From Collybiopsis luxurians FD-317 M1 (Eukaryota > Basidiomycota > Agaricomycetes > Agaricales > Omphalotaceae): a DNA stretch of 64,000 nt. The notes below the pieces were generated by a model, which did no database searches, was not told the DNA's origin, and saw only the letters and a program-made list of their open reading frames with translations. Positions 35,859 through 49,299 of the stretch are shown one piece after another. The stretch is from the NCBI GenBank assembly GCA_000827265.1, contig KN834750.1:1155297-1219296 (forward strand), written 5' to 3'. The position numbers were made by a program, and so were the translations under genes. Every line of letters starts with the position of its first letter. The stretch's first letter is position 1.

Positions 35859-37901
35859 ATGGCACTGACGCAGACAGCGACCATACCTGGTCCAGGACCG
35901 TCCTGGGATGACCAGGTCGTCCCTGCGTTAAGAAAACGTGCGTCTATTATCCCATTTCTTCATTCAATGTTACTGTATCTATGAATTTTCAGGTCTCGAA
36001 AATGAGAGCCGGACTTTGGCGCGCCGGATCTCAGCGATATCTGTATCTTCTTCTGCTGAGGCTGGAGACGACTATTCCAATTCAAATCTTAACCCGCCAT
36101 CCTCCACCATTAACACCAACAAGTCTACCCAATCTGCTAATAACAGTCACACTCGAACAGGTTCACGTTCACGGACTTATTCCCAGCCATTCTCCAACAA
36201 TCCAAATATTCATTCCAGCCGAGTCTCCTCCTCCTCATCTCGTCCCACATCCCCGCCGTACCAGAATGGTAGATCTCAGTCCAGAATTCCACTTCCCCAG
36301 CGGACACGTAGCCGAGCAGGTAGCTCTTCTAGTCAAAGCCGGGCCAAAACACCCACTCCTAAAGACGTTTCTCCGCCTGCCGCTGACCTTTGGGCCCTTC
36401 GTGAAACACCGGGCAATTCTCGTTTAGTGAATGAGCCAGCCCCGTTTCCTCCGGTTAGTTCTAGTGCATCTTCAGACGATGCTTATCCTGAACCCCGACC
36501 GTCAAATGATTCGGAAGAGCGGCCTTTTGAACATTGGTACCGCGGAGAAGTGTCGCGTAATGGTGGTGTCGGCGAGTATCGGGTTGCTAAACGGCAGGAG
36601 ATGCTGGAAATCGCAAAGTTTGGACATAGTTTGAAGACTACTGGAAAACCGAATGCGATTACCGACACTATTGAATCGCACCGGCAACGGAGAGGCAGAC
36701 CCCGCGCCGATAGCCTTGGGGAGCGAACGAGCGTCTATCTAGATGAGGACCAAGCGCAGGAGGTTGCGAGGGTGTTAGATGAAGGTCCTTTAACTGATTT
36801 GGACGCCGAGGAACAGGAGGAAGAAGAAGAGTATTATGATCCCATGGAAGATTACTACCGGCCTAACTCCACAGATCTCGATGATGAGCACCGTACCACA
36901 ACGCCGACACCTTCAAATATTCAACAACGTCCATCACGAATTCCTCGGTCATCGACCCCCACACAAATGCAGCGTGTTCAGAGCGAACCCCCTCATTTCC
37001 CTCCATCCTCAGGATCTCCCTCTACTTCCTCGAGCGCACCAGTCACCCCGAGGGCCCGTCAAGCTGCAACCGGGACACCCCAGTCACAAAAAAGAACTGC
37101 CACCTCACCCCCTTTGTCTTCAACCAAAGGCAAAGGTAAAGCTTCCTCATCACCTTCATCTAACTCCCGCCTTGCAGCATCTAAAGCGACACAAGCCAAA
37201 ATCGCCGAATCCAAACGACAGAAGCAAAGAGAGGAGGAATCTCGCAGAAGTATCGCTGCGTACCCCGATCCGGGCGATGATCCGATGAATGCAATCCCTA
37301 CTTGGACACAACCTGTACCCAGTGCAGGAAATTGGGATGATGTACGTATCTCTTTCGACATTTTTTTCTAGTTCCTCACTCGTTTCTTTTTCAGGTCGTT
37401 CTACCCGCAGTTGCGCGAAAAAGAGGACTTGATGGGCATTACGAGCACGCCGATGGCAGCGTGCCACCAAAGAAGGAAGAAAGGGCGATTGCTCCCGCAC
37501 CTGGGACATTTGGATTTGATCACTCCAAATACCGACCTCCACGAGAGGATGGCCCTGATGGGGAAAGCATTCCTTTGGACGAGTTTGGTGCCAGGAAGGC
37601 ACGGAGAGGACAGGAAGAGCTTGATGAAAATGGAGTGGAAGAACGGCAATACAAGCCAGCCTATCTTCAGCCAGTAGCTGACGAACAAACGCGGCTCCCA
37701 ACAGGGACTGGATATCATTCACCACCCAGTCCGGTACCATTTGCAAGTTATGCTTCAAGACCTTCTATTGCCAATGTTGAGCAGCAGCAGCCTGTACTCA
37801 TGACTCAGATGAATGTTGACGTTGAGAAAGGCGGAGGCAGTGGAGATCGGGCTGAAGACGATGAGCAGGGGGGCGGATGTTGTCGGTGTGTTGTTATGTG
37901 A
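35859..37901 (+). CDS. Disordered protein with C-terminal CaaX box (CCRCVVM)
   Basis: The start is ATG at 35859 (MALTQTATIPGPGPSWDDQV), spliced at 35937 to LENESRTLARRISAISVSSS. A long Ser/Pro/Arg-rich disordered region follows, then conserved-looking islands: RPFEHWYRGEVSRNGGVGEY, RQEMLEIAKFGHSLK and IPTWTQPVPSAGNWDDVVLP (across an intron). Near the end are GTFGFDHSKYRPPREDGPDG and IPLDEFGARKARRGQEE. The C-terminus GGGCCRCVVM is a textbook prenylation signal: CVVM favours farnesylation, and the two preceding Cys residues could be palmitoylated. The protein is therefore predicted to be peripherally membrane-bound. I do not recognise a named family. Confidence 0.75.
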
Positions 37902-38390
37902 TTCTGTGCGTTCTCTGTACCGAGATTTCGATCTTAATCTTTCTATACTTACCCTTATGTATGCCCACCGTTTTCGCTTTGCGCTTATCGCTCGTAGCTT
38001 TCACGCTCTCTTTTTGGTTATCTGGGACTTCTCTGAGTTATTAATCATTCATTGTCATTCAGTACACCATTTCTATCTTCTCTCCTAATCATTGCAGCCC
38101 TCTTTGCCGAACCAGACGTTTACTTGACGTCTCTGTCTCTGGTTTCTGAGCTTCGGCCCTTGAACTCGTCGCTTCAATTCGATTTCCGCATCTTACGCAC
38201 GCTCCTTGATGTTTTTCTTTACGTTTCCTCACACATATACTCTGGTTCTACCAAATCTAGCATACCCTCTAGTTCGTATCATCCGACTCATATTTAATGC
38301 AACAGCTATAGTAGCAGAATTACATCAGCAATCAACTATGGAAAGGTCAAAGCGATCTTTATCGCGCGACATGGGGATGCTGGCCTTGTA
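37902..38390. other. 3' region of the CaaX gene, no gene supported
   Basis: Pyrimidine-rich sequence between convergent genes, likely 3' UTRs. Open frames here are short and have no recognisable domain. Confidence 0.4.
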
Positions 38391-40339
38391 TTACGTTGCT
38401 GAGGACGGAATACAGATCCCAAGCACCATGTCAACTAAGGAGCCATCTTCGAGATGAACCCAGCGATCTGCATGCGCAGAGTAGACCGAGGTTTCTCCAG
38501 CGTGTACCACCCCATCAGAATGCGACAGATGGCTTGCAATGCCCTCATCCAAAAATTCACCTTTCTGTGGGCCTACCTGGAGGGAAGGCTCTTCTAGGAT
38601 GATGGTCAAATATCTCTCGTGAAGGGGATAAGGAATCTTGACAGCCACGATGGGACCTATTTCCGCACCCTCGGTCTGTCGTAGTTTAAACTCTTCCACC
38701 AAGATGTCCCAAGAGCCGGATGCAGGAACGTTCGGAACGCTCCTCTTTGCCTCATCTATGGTCCAGATTTGCACGTTCAGAGGCTCTTGTATAGTGTCAC
38801 TATAATCGATATAATTGATGAGGACACCTCCCCGGGGATAGTCCGATTCAGCATTGAGAGGCGGTGCTTCAAGGGTAAGCGTTGAAGGTTGGACCGTATA
38901 GACCAGAACTCGGATCGTAGGATGGATCGAGCGAGCTCAAAATCTCGCTTTTCGATTTGGCGCGGAAGGCCATCTGCACGGTCGAGATTAGAACGAGCAT
39001 GGTTACAACATTCCGTTCGGTGTTCGCTGATCCAGTGGGACTTTTGGCATGTATGCCCGCAGTAGAAAGTTAGGGTGCAGCCCATACAGCGGAAAACTTT
39101 GGTATTCGGTGGGGAAGGACACTGGTGAATGAGTGCAAAGGTCGGTAGTGAAGTATCCGAAAACCTACCTTCGGGTTGGAGCAACAATTTACCTTTGACT
39201 CGCAGTGCGCTCTAAGATCTATCCTAGCCTGAACCGCAGCTTTGAATTTTACCCATGTGGTCTCGTATGCTGAAGTTGCCGACTCCCAATCTGTAGGCAC
39301 GTTTTACGCAGGAACCGGCCCAGAGGTTTCTGAACAGAACGATAGAGTGACCAGGTGTAAATTTGGCTAACTAAATCCATATAGAGGTCACTCTTGGGGA
39401 ACGAAAGATCCCGAGTTTCAACGAATACGGAAAGTTTCCAAAGTGATACTAGCAGGCCGGATTCGATTGCCCGAATGACACAGTCGCAGCCCCCATATTT
39501 GAATGCAAGGGAAAGGCACTGTACGGTCCAATTCCACGTCTCAAGGATCTGGTGGTCTTTGGAATCTTCCCGGAGATTGACTGTGGCATAATCTGAACGA
39601 CAGTAGGTTTGGCTGATACGGCGAATGAGGTAGGTGAGAAAGTAATCCGCACGGCATTGCATCAGACGGCGTTCGAAGATGTCGCAATGTGAAATTGCTG
39701 CATAGATTACGCGTACCCAATACTGCAGGATGTGATATCGTACGGACCGCTCTTGGGTAAGGCGAGAAAGAACTCGAGCCAGGGATTGGACAAAACTGGG
39801 ACTGAGGTCCTCGAACGCATCGATATATACATCTGACCAGAAATCATCCCAGTCAAAGGAGCATTGCTCGAGATATTGGTAGGAGAATTCAGCCATCTCC
39901 ATGACCTGGGTGGGTGTCGAGGCTTCTACGAAAAGAGCATATATGTGTACTTGAACAATAAAACTTGATAATCCTGGGATAGCCTGGATATCCTCGGTAC
40001 GGAGATCAGTTAATGTCAGGATATACAAAAAAAGGACAACGATAATGTTGAGGGTTTCCAGTGATATTTCTCCAAGGGAATGTTGTTCGTTGAGGTCAGA
40101 TTCGACATATGTCGTAACCAGGAAGGAAGCCCATTTGAAGACGGCTCGTAAATATTTTCGAAAGAAGGGTTTAATTTTCTGCGAGTGTGATTCAGGCAGA
40201 ATGCGACGAAATATTTCCAAAATGAGTTTGGTGTCAGGATTCGGTGGTATTCTAGTTGAAAGAGATTGGGGTGTTCGTTGAGATAGGAAGTGGGGATGAT
40301 TTTGCTGGATAAAGATAGGTATTGACTCTGAATTTTCAT
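38391..40339 (-). CDS. MYND zinc-finger protein (5' end uncertain)
   Basis: This protein has a helical N-terminal half of about 320 residues (from EIFRRILPESHSQ, about 40217) and a MYND finger. The finger is assembled across an intron as CCSNPK + CPSPPNTKVFRCMGC, then FYCGHTCQKSHWISEHRTEC, giving a full set of Cys/His ligands. The tail runs to VDMVLGICIPSSAT with the stop at 38391. Such proteins are expanded in agaricomycetes and are of unknown function, probably protein-binding. The 5' end is odd. GRPESNQAIKELMKIQS upstream is in one frame and SIPIFIQQNHPHFLSQRTPQ, which looks like its continuation, is in another, with no room for an intron. That suggests a frameshift near 40320 or a sequencing error. 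Confidence 0.7.
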
Positions 40340-40791
40340 GAGCTCCTTGATAGCCTGATTGGATTCTGGTCTGCCAGATAGGGCTCTACGATTGTATATC
40401 TAAAGTAATTCATTTATTTCAAGTCTGAAAACTAAAGAGAAGTGTACCTCGAGTGTGATTCTCAGTGTAACTTTAAGCGCCGAAAGTCAGATCTTCGCTT
40501 CCGGCCTTATGTAACGTTGTTATGCTGCATTCTGAAATTCCTACTTTCGAATGGGGACGACGCGCACAGTTGACGCGTTTTGAGCCAAAACCTTTCTTTC
40601 TTTCTTGACGACCATCTTGTACTCCTTCTTTTTCTTTCTTTATTCCCCTATCCACGCCTTTCTCAACTAAACGCCGCCGGGGACTCTGAATTGCGCAGAT
40701 ATCAAGTCACATAGGGCGGGAGTACTTGGACAAACGATTTGGACAGGACAATACGTCTTTAGTGGCCCAGTCTTCTTTGACTGACTTCACC
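40340..40791. other. Intergenic region between the MYND gene and the kinase
   Basis: It contains a single TTAAGCGCC (40473-40481) and possibly upstream exons of the MYND gene: a frame reading VTLRITLEIYNRRALSGRPE is split by an intron between about 40391 and 40448. No other gene was seen. Confidence 0.4.
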
Positions 40792-43700
40792 ATGGCCAAG
40801 CCACCCAACCAGGCCGCCAATGCAATCCCTGCAGCAGCGACCAATGCCCAGTCCCGTTCACTACACGATTATGTCCGTCATTTGCACAGTTTCATAGTTC
40901 TCAACTGACCCCTTTTCAGCAACTCGGCGATTCGCTCGGCAAAGGCGCTTTTGGTCAAGTCTACCGCGCCCTGAACTGGGCTACAGGCGAAACGGTAGCT
41001 ATCAAGCAAATTGCTCTCAACAACATTCCTGCCTCACAGCTATCCTCTATCATGTCCGAAATCTCCCTCTTGAAAAACCTACGCCACCCAAATATCGTGA
41101 AATACAAGGGCTTTGTCAAAACCAGGATGCATCTCTATATCATACTCGAGTTTTGTGAAAACGGAAGTCTCGCTCAGATTGGGAAAAGATTCGGCAAATT
41201 TCCTGAAAATCTAGTCGGAGTCTATGTCAATCAGGTTTTGGAGGGTCTGTGTTATCTGCATGAACAGGGTGTCATTCATCGGGATATCAAAGGAGCCAAC
41301 ATCCTAACTAACAAGGACGGAACTGTCAAGCTCGCGGACTTTGGAGTAGCGTCTTCCACGACAACCCCTTCAGCCTCTTCCTCGGCGGATGTAGTTGGCT
41401 CTCCATATTGGATGGCTCCCGAGGTCATTGAGCAGAGTGGCGCTACTACCGCGTCGGATATTTGGTCCCTTGGTTGCGTTGTCATTGAACTACTCGATGG
41501 TTCCCCGCCATATAGCTTCCTCGATCCAATGCCTGCTCTCTGGAGGATAGTCCAAGACGACAGCCCTCCCATTCCTGAAGGAGCTAGTGCTGTCGTAAAG
41601 GATTTCTTAATGTGCTGCTTTCAGAAGGACCCAAATCTAAGAATCGGCGCGAAGAAGCTTTTGAGGCATCCTTGGATGGTTGGTACCAGGGCCAATTTTG
41701 CAAAGAGTGAGGTCGACAGCGGGAATGAACAAACACGGACCCAAATGCAGATGGACAATCGCACAGATGTAGATGATACCAACAGTAAAGGAGAAGATTG
41801 GATCTCACCTCCTACGTCTTCCCCCACCCTTCGCTTGTCGTCTTCGTCTGGACCTTCCCTTTCGGCACCTTCGATTGAACCATCTCTGTTATTATCCAAA
41901 TCACCGGCTCAGACCGTCATGCTTTCTAAATCCCAGGTCGGAACTGGCTCGGATTCACAAAGGCAAAAAACTCAGACTCAATCAAGAACGTCCAATAAAT
42001 TGACGACAGCGTCGCGAAACAGTGCTCGACGTCGCGCACGCTCATCGAAATCTGGCGCTGCCCCCATATCCGGAAGCGAAGGAAGGCCCATGAGCCAGTA
42101 TGGGTATGATGAAGCGGTTTTGAGGGTGCAAGAGTGGAACCAGGCGTTGAGTAGCGTCGCCAATCTGTCGTCTTTGCCGTCTTCCACCTCTGTAGCAAAT
42201 ACGACGGCAAAGCCCCATTCCCGCGCAGTACCTGTTCCTGCGGCAACCGCGCCGGGCATTGTCGGTACTGGATCTGGTTCAGCAGGTTCCGCTCCAACGA
42301 TACGGCCGTTCCTACTCACACCCGCAGTTCCTTCGGCTTCCGTCACATCTTTTGTCTCAACAAGCTCTAGCTCAGCATCAGGTTCTGTTTCCTCTGGCTC
42401 ATCAGATCAGAGCAAAACAATCAAACCAGTATTTACCCCTCCAGCTGCTGCGACTCCCTCAAAAAAGACCAAAAAGCCTTCAAAGTCTCAAGGCAAAGGC
42501 AAGGGACCCACTCTTATTACACCCTCACTCAACCCTCTTGGCTCTTTAAACCCTCTCGGAGGCCTGGTTAGTGTCCTCGCAGATCAACAGAAGCAGCTGG
42601 CTTTTGTAGAAGAGGAGGACGAAACAGATCCGAATCGGGACCGCTGGGACGACGATTTCGAGTTGGGAGAAGGCGATAATGATTTTGCGGCGCGGAGCAA
42701 AATGGATGTCACGAAGAGCAAGATGAATATTGGGATTGGGAATATGCTTGGCTCCGGTAAACCTGAACCTAAAATTGAACACCTTGCCTCGAGTAGCAGT
42801 ACCAGCTCAGATGAGGACGAGGATGATACCATGACGTCTAGTTCCAAAATCAAGCCCAAACTTCGAGAGAGAGATGACAGGACGATTCGAGCATCTCCCA
42901 GAGCACCTTTCGCAAGCCTCCCCCGCCCTTCTACCTCGGCCTCGACCTCCTCGCGGTCATCACCTTCTCCATCTCGTTCCTCTCCTTCCCGTCCACCAGC
43001 GGTCGGTGTCATGCACAGGTCGACTTCTGATAGTGTCACTGGGATGACGACCGCAAGAACGACTTACCACGCCATCAGCGAAGCCGAGGAGGAGAACTAC
43101 GATGATGACTTTCTGGATGACGAAGAAGGGAGTGAGGTCGGCGATGCGTTACTAGAAAAGAGGGTGAATGAATTCAAGGTGAGTGTCCTGTCTTCTGAAG
43201 ACCCTCATGAATTTCATTCCTTTCTCAGGCAAAAACTGCATCGCAGCGACTCCAATACGGTGCAAACAACCGTTTCGGATCCCTTTCCCGTCCGCTGTTC
43301 CATCCGGACGATATTAAAAGTGCGCTATTCCCGCACATTGCGGAATCCACTCCAGTTTCATCGCCGTCACCGTCGGTGTCTGCAACGAGACCGACTCTAC
43401 ATGGCCGGACATATTCAGCCTCCGCTGCGTCCTTTTCCCCGTCATCTTCGCCTCTCTCCGCACCACTCCCCCGCTCATCGTCCTCCGGCACGCGCAGACC
43501 ACAGCTCACGCTGCCCTCATCTTCCTTAAACAGTAACAAACGTATTTCACCTGGACCGATGACCGCGCCCTTACCCAACATGGACGAAGACGACGGGAAC
43601 GTTTGGGATGCTGATTACGAGTACGACTACGACTATGACTATCCTGGTCCTTCCAGCGCCGGACTTGACAGGCTGAGAAATGGCGGAAATGGTAGGAGTC

Positions 43701-46700
43701 AACGCGATAGCGTAAGGAGCGCCGGGAGTGCCGGTGGAAGTGGTGGCGGCAGTGTAAGGGGCTTGTATAGCCCAGGTGAAAGCGGCGGGAGAGGTCGGGG
43801 TAGCATTCACAATGGCAGTGGTGGCAGGAGCGCCAGTCACGGTCTGAACGGCGCCCAAATACAACGAGGAAGTGTCCGCAGTCTAAGCGAAAAATTCGAC
43901 AAATATACTGAACACCCTGAGGATGAAGCGGAAGCCATGGACTTTGAATACGAAGACACTAATGATTCGCCCGCTTCCACTGTAGCTTCTGGGGAGGGTA
44001 GTGGCGGAAGTAAAGCCGATCGACCGGGTGCCTTTCTCAAACTCAATTCTCGATTGTCAAATCGGTCGTGGCTGGGTGATAAGGACGATGATTCAGATGC
44101 AGAAGATGTGTTCGCTGAGGTAGGTGATCCTCTCAGATTATCTCTTCACTTGTCTCTTCCCTATTGAAAAAATTCAACATAATTAACTGATCTCGCCTCG
44201 CAGTTTGACGAACCCTTTGCTCAAGATGATTTCGAAACGCATCTGCAGAGGGATAAACACGCGCGCCTCTCTGCGAGGGTGGGAGCTCTGGTTGATAACT
44301 TGAGCTTGAACGCTGGCCCAAATACCGGTGCTACAGGGGAGGCAAAAGAAAATAGGGAGACAAGGGAAGAGCATTTGAGGACCGCCGTGGAGGAACTGGT
44401 GAGCATTTCTAGGTATAATACCGGGATCGTTTCAAATTTTTTGTTGCTACAGTTTACTATCCTTATCGCCTCACCCGAAATGCAACCGCAACTTGTTAGT
44501 TCTCATGGAATGTTAGCCATCTTGGAAGTCCTTGAATCCTATCAATCACGCCAATTCTTTTATCAGTCGGGAATTGCCACCCCCTCATCTTCTGATCCCA
44601 GTCCTAATCCCAGTCCTTCCTCCGGTCCTATTCCCCTTCCAGGCTCGGCATCCCCAGCTGGAGCTGGAAGTCGCAAGTCCGGTGGTATGGGAATGGTGGG
44701 TTCACTCGGATTAAGCTCTTTAGCTTCACTTGGATCGTTAGGACTAGGGAACAGACTAAGTTCTGCCGTAAGCTCAGTTTCGTCCGCAGGAACGCTGGGC
44801 ATTGCTCGTAGTTTGTCTGCTCACAGCCCCGTAACAAGTCACGCACTTGGTGGAGGGCTCAGCGCAAGTGGGCGGGAGATTGTACTGCAGTTACTGAGAA
44901 TGGTCAACTTGGTGAGTGTTCAGTACGTTCAGACGTAGGACGGCGTTGTTCTCATGGCATTGTTTCTGCAGTTGGTCACGGGTAATATCGGTGTTTTGGA
45001 GAGTTTCTGCTTAATTGGAGGTATACCTGTCATCATGGGTGCGCTCATATTTGTAGCCCATCTGTTCGAGCGTTAATGTGGATGGTTCTAGGGTTCACTT
45101 CGAAGCGCTATCCTTCCGAGTGTCGCCTTGAGGCATCCAACTTCATACGGCTGCTTTGCCGTACATCTGTACTGACGCTTCAGATGTTCATCTCGTGAGC
45201 GTGACCTTTATTTCCATTGATCGCGTGTGTTAATGGTTTGGCAAAGTTGTCGTGGCCTCAAAATACTCGTTGATCTCCTAGACGAGGATTGTTCTTCTCC
45301 CAGCCAAGCCCCTCTCGTCAGTCATGCGTTGAATGGCATTGCCAGTGTTTTTGATCTCCAATCACCAACCACGAAAAACGATTTCTGTCGTATGTTCGTC
45401 CGAGAAGGGCTGCTAGATCCTCTAAGTGGGGCTTTATTGAATGTCATGGCCAATGGAAATACTACCACTGGTGATACTAAGCACAAAACTGAGGACAGCC
45501 TAGGCGGAGTGCAGGACCCGGAAAATGCGGAATGGGCAGAAGGAAATAGTGGAGACAGCGCGGACAGCGAGAATGAGGGTGGGATGAAGATGAAGATCAT
45601 CAAGATCCTGTTGGTGTTTTCGCAGGTTTCGCAGTCGGATATGCATGTGAGGAACGCGGTCGGAACACGGAAAGTTGTAAGAAGTAAGCTCTCAGTCTTC
45701 TTGCTAAATCGCCTCTGCTGACTGTGTATCTAGGACTTTTGCGCGCGTGCGAACTGCTAGAACCAGAAAGTCTAGTGCAGATGCTTAAAGCTGTGAAGCA
45801 TCTTTCGATGAATGTCGCATTATTGGATGTCCTACAAAATGCCAACGCCATTGAAATCCTTGTGCGGATCTTGGAGGAGCAATCTAACAGTCCATATAGC
45901 ACCGTACGTCTTAGCCGCAAATTTGATGGTTTCCAGTCTTTTGACGAATATATGCTGTGTAGGAGATTTCTAACCACATCTTCCAAACATGCTTCAATCT
46001 TTGCCGTCTGAACAAGTCTCGTCAAGAGGAGGCCGCCCAGGCAGGCATCATACCATGCTTGCAACGTGTCGCGGAAACGCAGTCCCCGCTCAAGCAGTTC
46101 GCCCTTCCAATTCTGTGCGATATGGCGTCTGCGGGGAAAAGCTGTCGAATGTTGCTATGGCAGCACGATGGGTTGAACATGTATCTCAGATTATTGGGGG
46201 ATCCTTATTTCCAGGTTAGCGCCTTGGAGTCCATCTTGTCATGGTGAGAGCTTTTTTCCACCTTACATGGCAGCATTATTCTTAACCCCTTATAGGCTCC
46301 AAGATGAACCAGCGCGCATCGAGAATGAATTGATCAAATCTACATCCATCCGTTCAATTCTCGACTGCTTTGTGACCGCCAAAGCCAACTCATTCGAGAA
46401 TCTCCTCGAGCTGTTTCTCAAGCTGACCCGTTTATCTACTCGCATTACTACCGCATTCGGTCGTTCTGCGACCTTTTTCCGGAGAGTGGCAGATCGATTA
46501 GCGCATAACAGCAAACCAGTGGTCCGACTCAATCTTCTGAGAATTCTCAAATCTGTATGCGAGGCGCACCCGAACAGGGGTATACTTGTTGAGAAATACG
46601 GAAGTGGAGATGGATTGTTGGGCATTGTAGAGGGCCTAAGTCGCGGAGGTGGTGACGGCGCAGTTTTAGTGAGAGAGCTAGCCAAGGAAATAATACCCGT

Positions 46701-46965
46701 CCTCCGACCAGGGCTCAAACCTTTACCTGTTGGAAGTAGATCAGGTGGGAGGGGCGTTACGCCGAAGAGAATGAGGAGGGCTGCTTCGGAAGTGTCCGGT
46801 GGGCCCTCTGGATCGTCGGTAACGGTCGGAGTAGTTGCTGGGAGCTCTGCTTCCTCTTCCGGGAGAAGCATTTTGAGTCCCAGTGCAGCAAGAATAGGTA
46901 CTACTCGGCCAAAAGCTCGTCACAAACTTGGAGATATACCCTGGCAAGGATCAGAAGCTAGTTGA
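40792..46965 (+). CDS. Septation-initiation-network kinase, Cdc7/SepH type
   Basis: This is a large Ste20/STE11-like Ser/Thr kinase matching fission yeast Cdc7 and Aspergillus SepH, which act at the spindle pole body to trigger septation. The start is ATG at 40792 ([15 protein letters not shown]). One intron later the kinase domain begins: [24 protein letters not shown] (catalytic Lys), [10 protein letters not shown] (catalytic loop), DFG, and [10 protein letters not shown] (APE). It ends at [13 protein letters not shown], about residue 290. A long Ser/Pro-rich linker follows, with acidic patches ([17 protein letters not shown]). The C-terminal half is helical and armadillo-like (from about 44.2 kb: [30 protein letters not shown]-like segments, [20 protein letters not shown]), ending [14 protein letters not shown]. 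About 15 introns. Overall length and layout fit the family. Confidence 0.92.
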
Positions 46966-47330
46966 TCTTTGACTAATTTCGATCTTCGTAGATTGGGACT
47001 GTTGGAAAGGATTTTATGATGTACATGTATACTCTCTTTCACGTATCATCCACACTTTCATTCTATTTGGGTTATTAATGTGCTCGTCTCTCCTTTGCAT
47101 CCTCATGTAACTTTAGCTATTCATTGCATAGACGCATATACTCTTACAGCAAACCAGGTCTAGTTGAACCTGAGTGAATGGTCAGCAAATACATTCCAAT
47201 AGGTAAGTCCGCAGTACTATTATGCAGGAGTACACATTCCACATAGAAATACACAAATACACAAAATACAGCTATTTCAACTACGATTATTAAACAGTAA
47301 TCAAGTGGCGCAGGCTCGTAATATTACAGT
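46966..47330. other. Convergent 3' region, no gene supported
   Basis: AT-rich sequence between the kinase stop and the DUF6533 gene stop, probably both 3' UTRs. Confidence 0.4.
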
Positions 47331-49299
47331 TCATGAGTCAGAGCGATGTAGTGGGGTCAAAGCAATGTCTACTGGCTGGGAGTAAAAAGAAACCCTTGCC
47401 CGGTCATTTGATTCGGGATCCAAACCAGCATATTCGACTTGAGTTATTGACAGGCGATCTCGGCCTTTTCCTTTGCTTGGAGATGGAGGAGAAAGGAACA
47501 TTCCATTCGGAGAAGTTGGAGAGACAGGCGACGTGGTGGAATGTGATCGGCGCTCGAAGCGGCGTGAAGGATTCAACGGCCCACCCTTCTGATATTTGGC
47601 ATGCGACTTCATGAGGTTGAGCGTTATTCGCGACATCATGGCGACCTGGTCCGAAAGTCTTAGAACAATTAGACCAAGGAGAAATAGATACTGAAGCTCA
47701 CTGTGATTCTACCGAAGTTGAGAAGACAAAGGAACGTTGAACGGGCCGAATCGCCTGAACAAAAGATTGCACTTACAACAATTCAAGCCTGAAAGAACGC
47801 AAGTAAGCCAACCTGAAACATAGTATGGGAGATATACTCACTGTGCCACAATATTCTTAAGGCCCGACGACGCGACAGCAATCATGATTGTCAAAGCCAA
47901 TGTAACTGCAAAGATGGCACTGGAGGCAAGTCAGCATCTTCATTTGATAATCAGAGTCTCAGAGTCAGTTACCTATAATAGAGCAAACCATCCTCCAACA
48001 GTCGTTTCAAAAGGTACATGGTTGACTCGTGCCGGTTCTTCTTGCGAATGGACGGAAATGTTTTTCTCAGGGTCAGAACGAGCACGAGTGTGTCGTATAA
48101 CAGAGGAAGCCAAGCAGAAGCAGATGAGGCAATCCGATTTCTGTAAAGAAATATTACTTAAAGAAACGCCAAGAGGAAGAAAATCCGGCCTAACGATTCT
48201 CCGTATATCATCGTACATGCTACAACCAGAAATTATCAAAACTGCTCTCACAGGAAGTAAGGAGACTTACAATTAACTTGACGGTTGTGCCGTACGGCTA
48301 GGCGAAAGGAAAGAAGAGGTCAAAGACTTGAGCCGGGCCCTTTTCCTTCCAAGAACATCGAACTTACCCACGCCAGTGGTCAGGAGCCAAGCATACACTC
48401 CTATTTCAACAAGTAACAGTCCAGCTACGCCTCTTACAACCCAAGGTTGGCGATTGTACAGGGCATATATCCTGGAGATGGACAGAAATGAGGAAAGCAA
48501 GCCGAAAGTTCCAGACCTTGGACCCACCGAACAAGCATCATCAGCCCGACGATATTGATGCCAATCAACGTCATTGCACCTTCGAAACGGACAAAGTGTT
48601 TGCATCTGGAAAGAGTGATGACTATGTGGTACTTATACCAATTGGTTAATATACAACAAACCTCTGCCAAAAAGAATGAGCAGCGGACTTCGAACAATGA
48701 AAGATAGGAACTTACATCTAGATTATAATTCATCGATGGGGATAGGTAGGCTAGAAGCATATATTCGACATCGTTATCTCCCGTAAAAAAGGCGAGCCAC
48801 TCACCAAATAGATTCACAATGAAACTAAGAGGAATGAGATATCGGTTCTGATAATCGGATGAGATAGAGCGGATGCAAAGGGCCCGGGCCTACTGACAAT
48901 GAGAAATAGGTACACGACTGCAGAGATGTATACACAGTTTTAGCGCGAAGCTGAGAAAGAAAAAAAAAAAAAACACACTTGGTTGTTTTTCTCCGATTCT
49001 GGGCCAGATATATTCTACCTAGATAATCCACGTCAGCGAATAGAATGTTCGGCCACGAATCCTTACTCACCTCAGTCGTAAAGGTGTCCAAATGGTCCCA
49101 AATCAGGATGGTGAACCCAACAAATGCGACATACTACGATAGATATATCGCCATTAAGCTTCCATCCGGTACACTACGGACAGAAACTTACAGTGGTATC
49201 GCGCCTAAGAAGGATAAGTGAGTGAACACCATGAGTGCGCATATAATCAACTCACGCGTCAGCGGCGTCTGAAATAAGGGGTAGGTCTATTGATGTCAT
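47331..49299 (-). CDS. DUF6533-domain seven-helix membrane protein
   Basis: This is a basidiomycete-expanded multi-pass membrane protein with a GPCR-like layout but unknown function. The start is ATG at 49299 (MTSIDLPLISDAADA). The DUF6533 signature follows across introns: YVAFVGFTILIWDHLDTFTT, then NRYLIPLSFIVNLF and AYLSPSMNY. Later helices include GAMTLIGINIVGLMMLVR, ALYNRQPWVVRGVAGLLLVE and GVYAWLLTTGV. The cytosolic tail (47331-47639) is Ser/Pro-rich with a possible phosphorylation cluster (STTSPVSPTSPNGMFLSPPS). The N-terminal helices and tail are clear; exon borders in the middle, about 47.7-48.3 kb, are not fully resolved. Confidence 0.75.
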
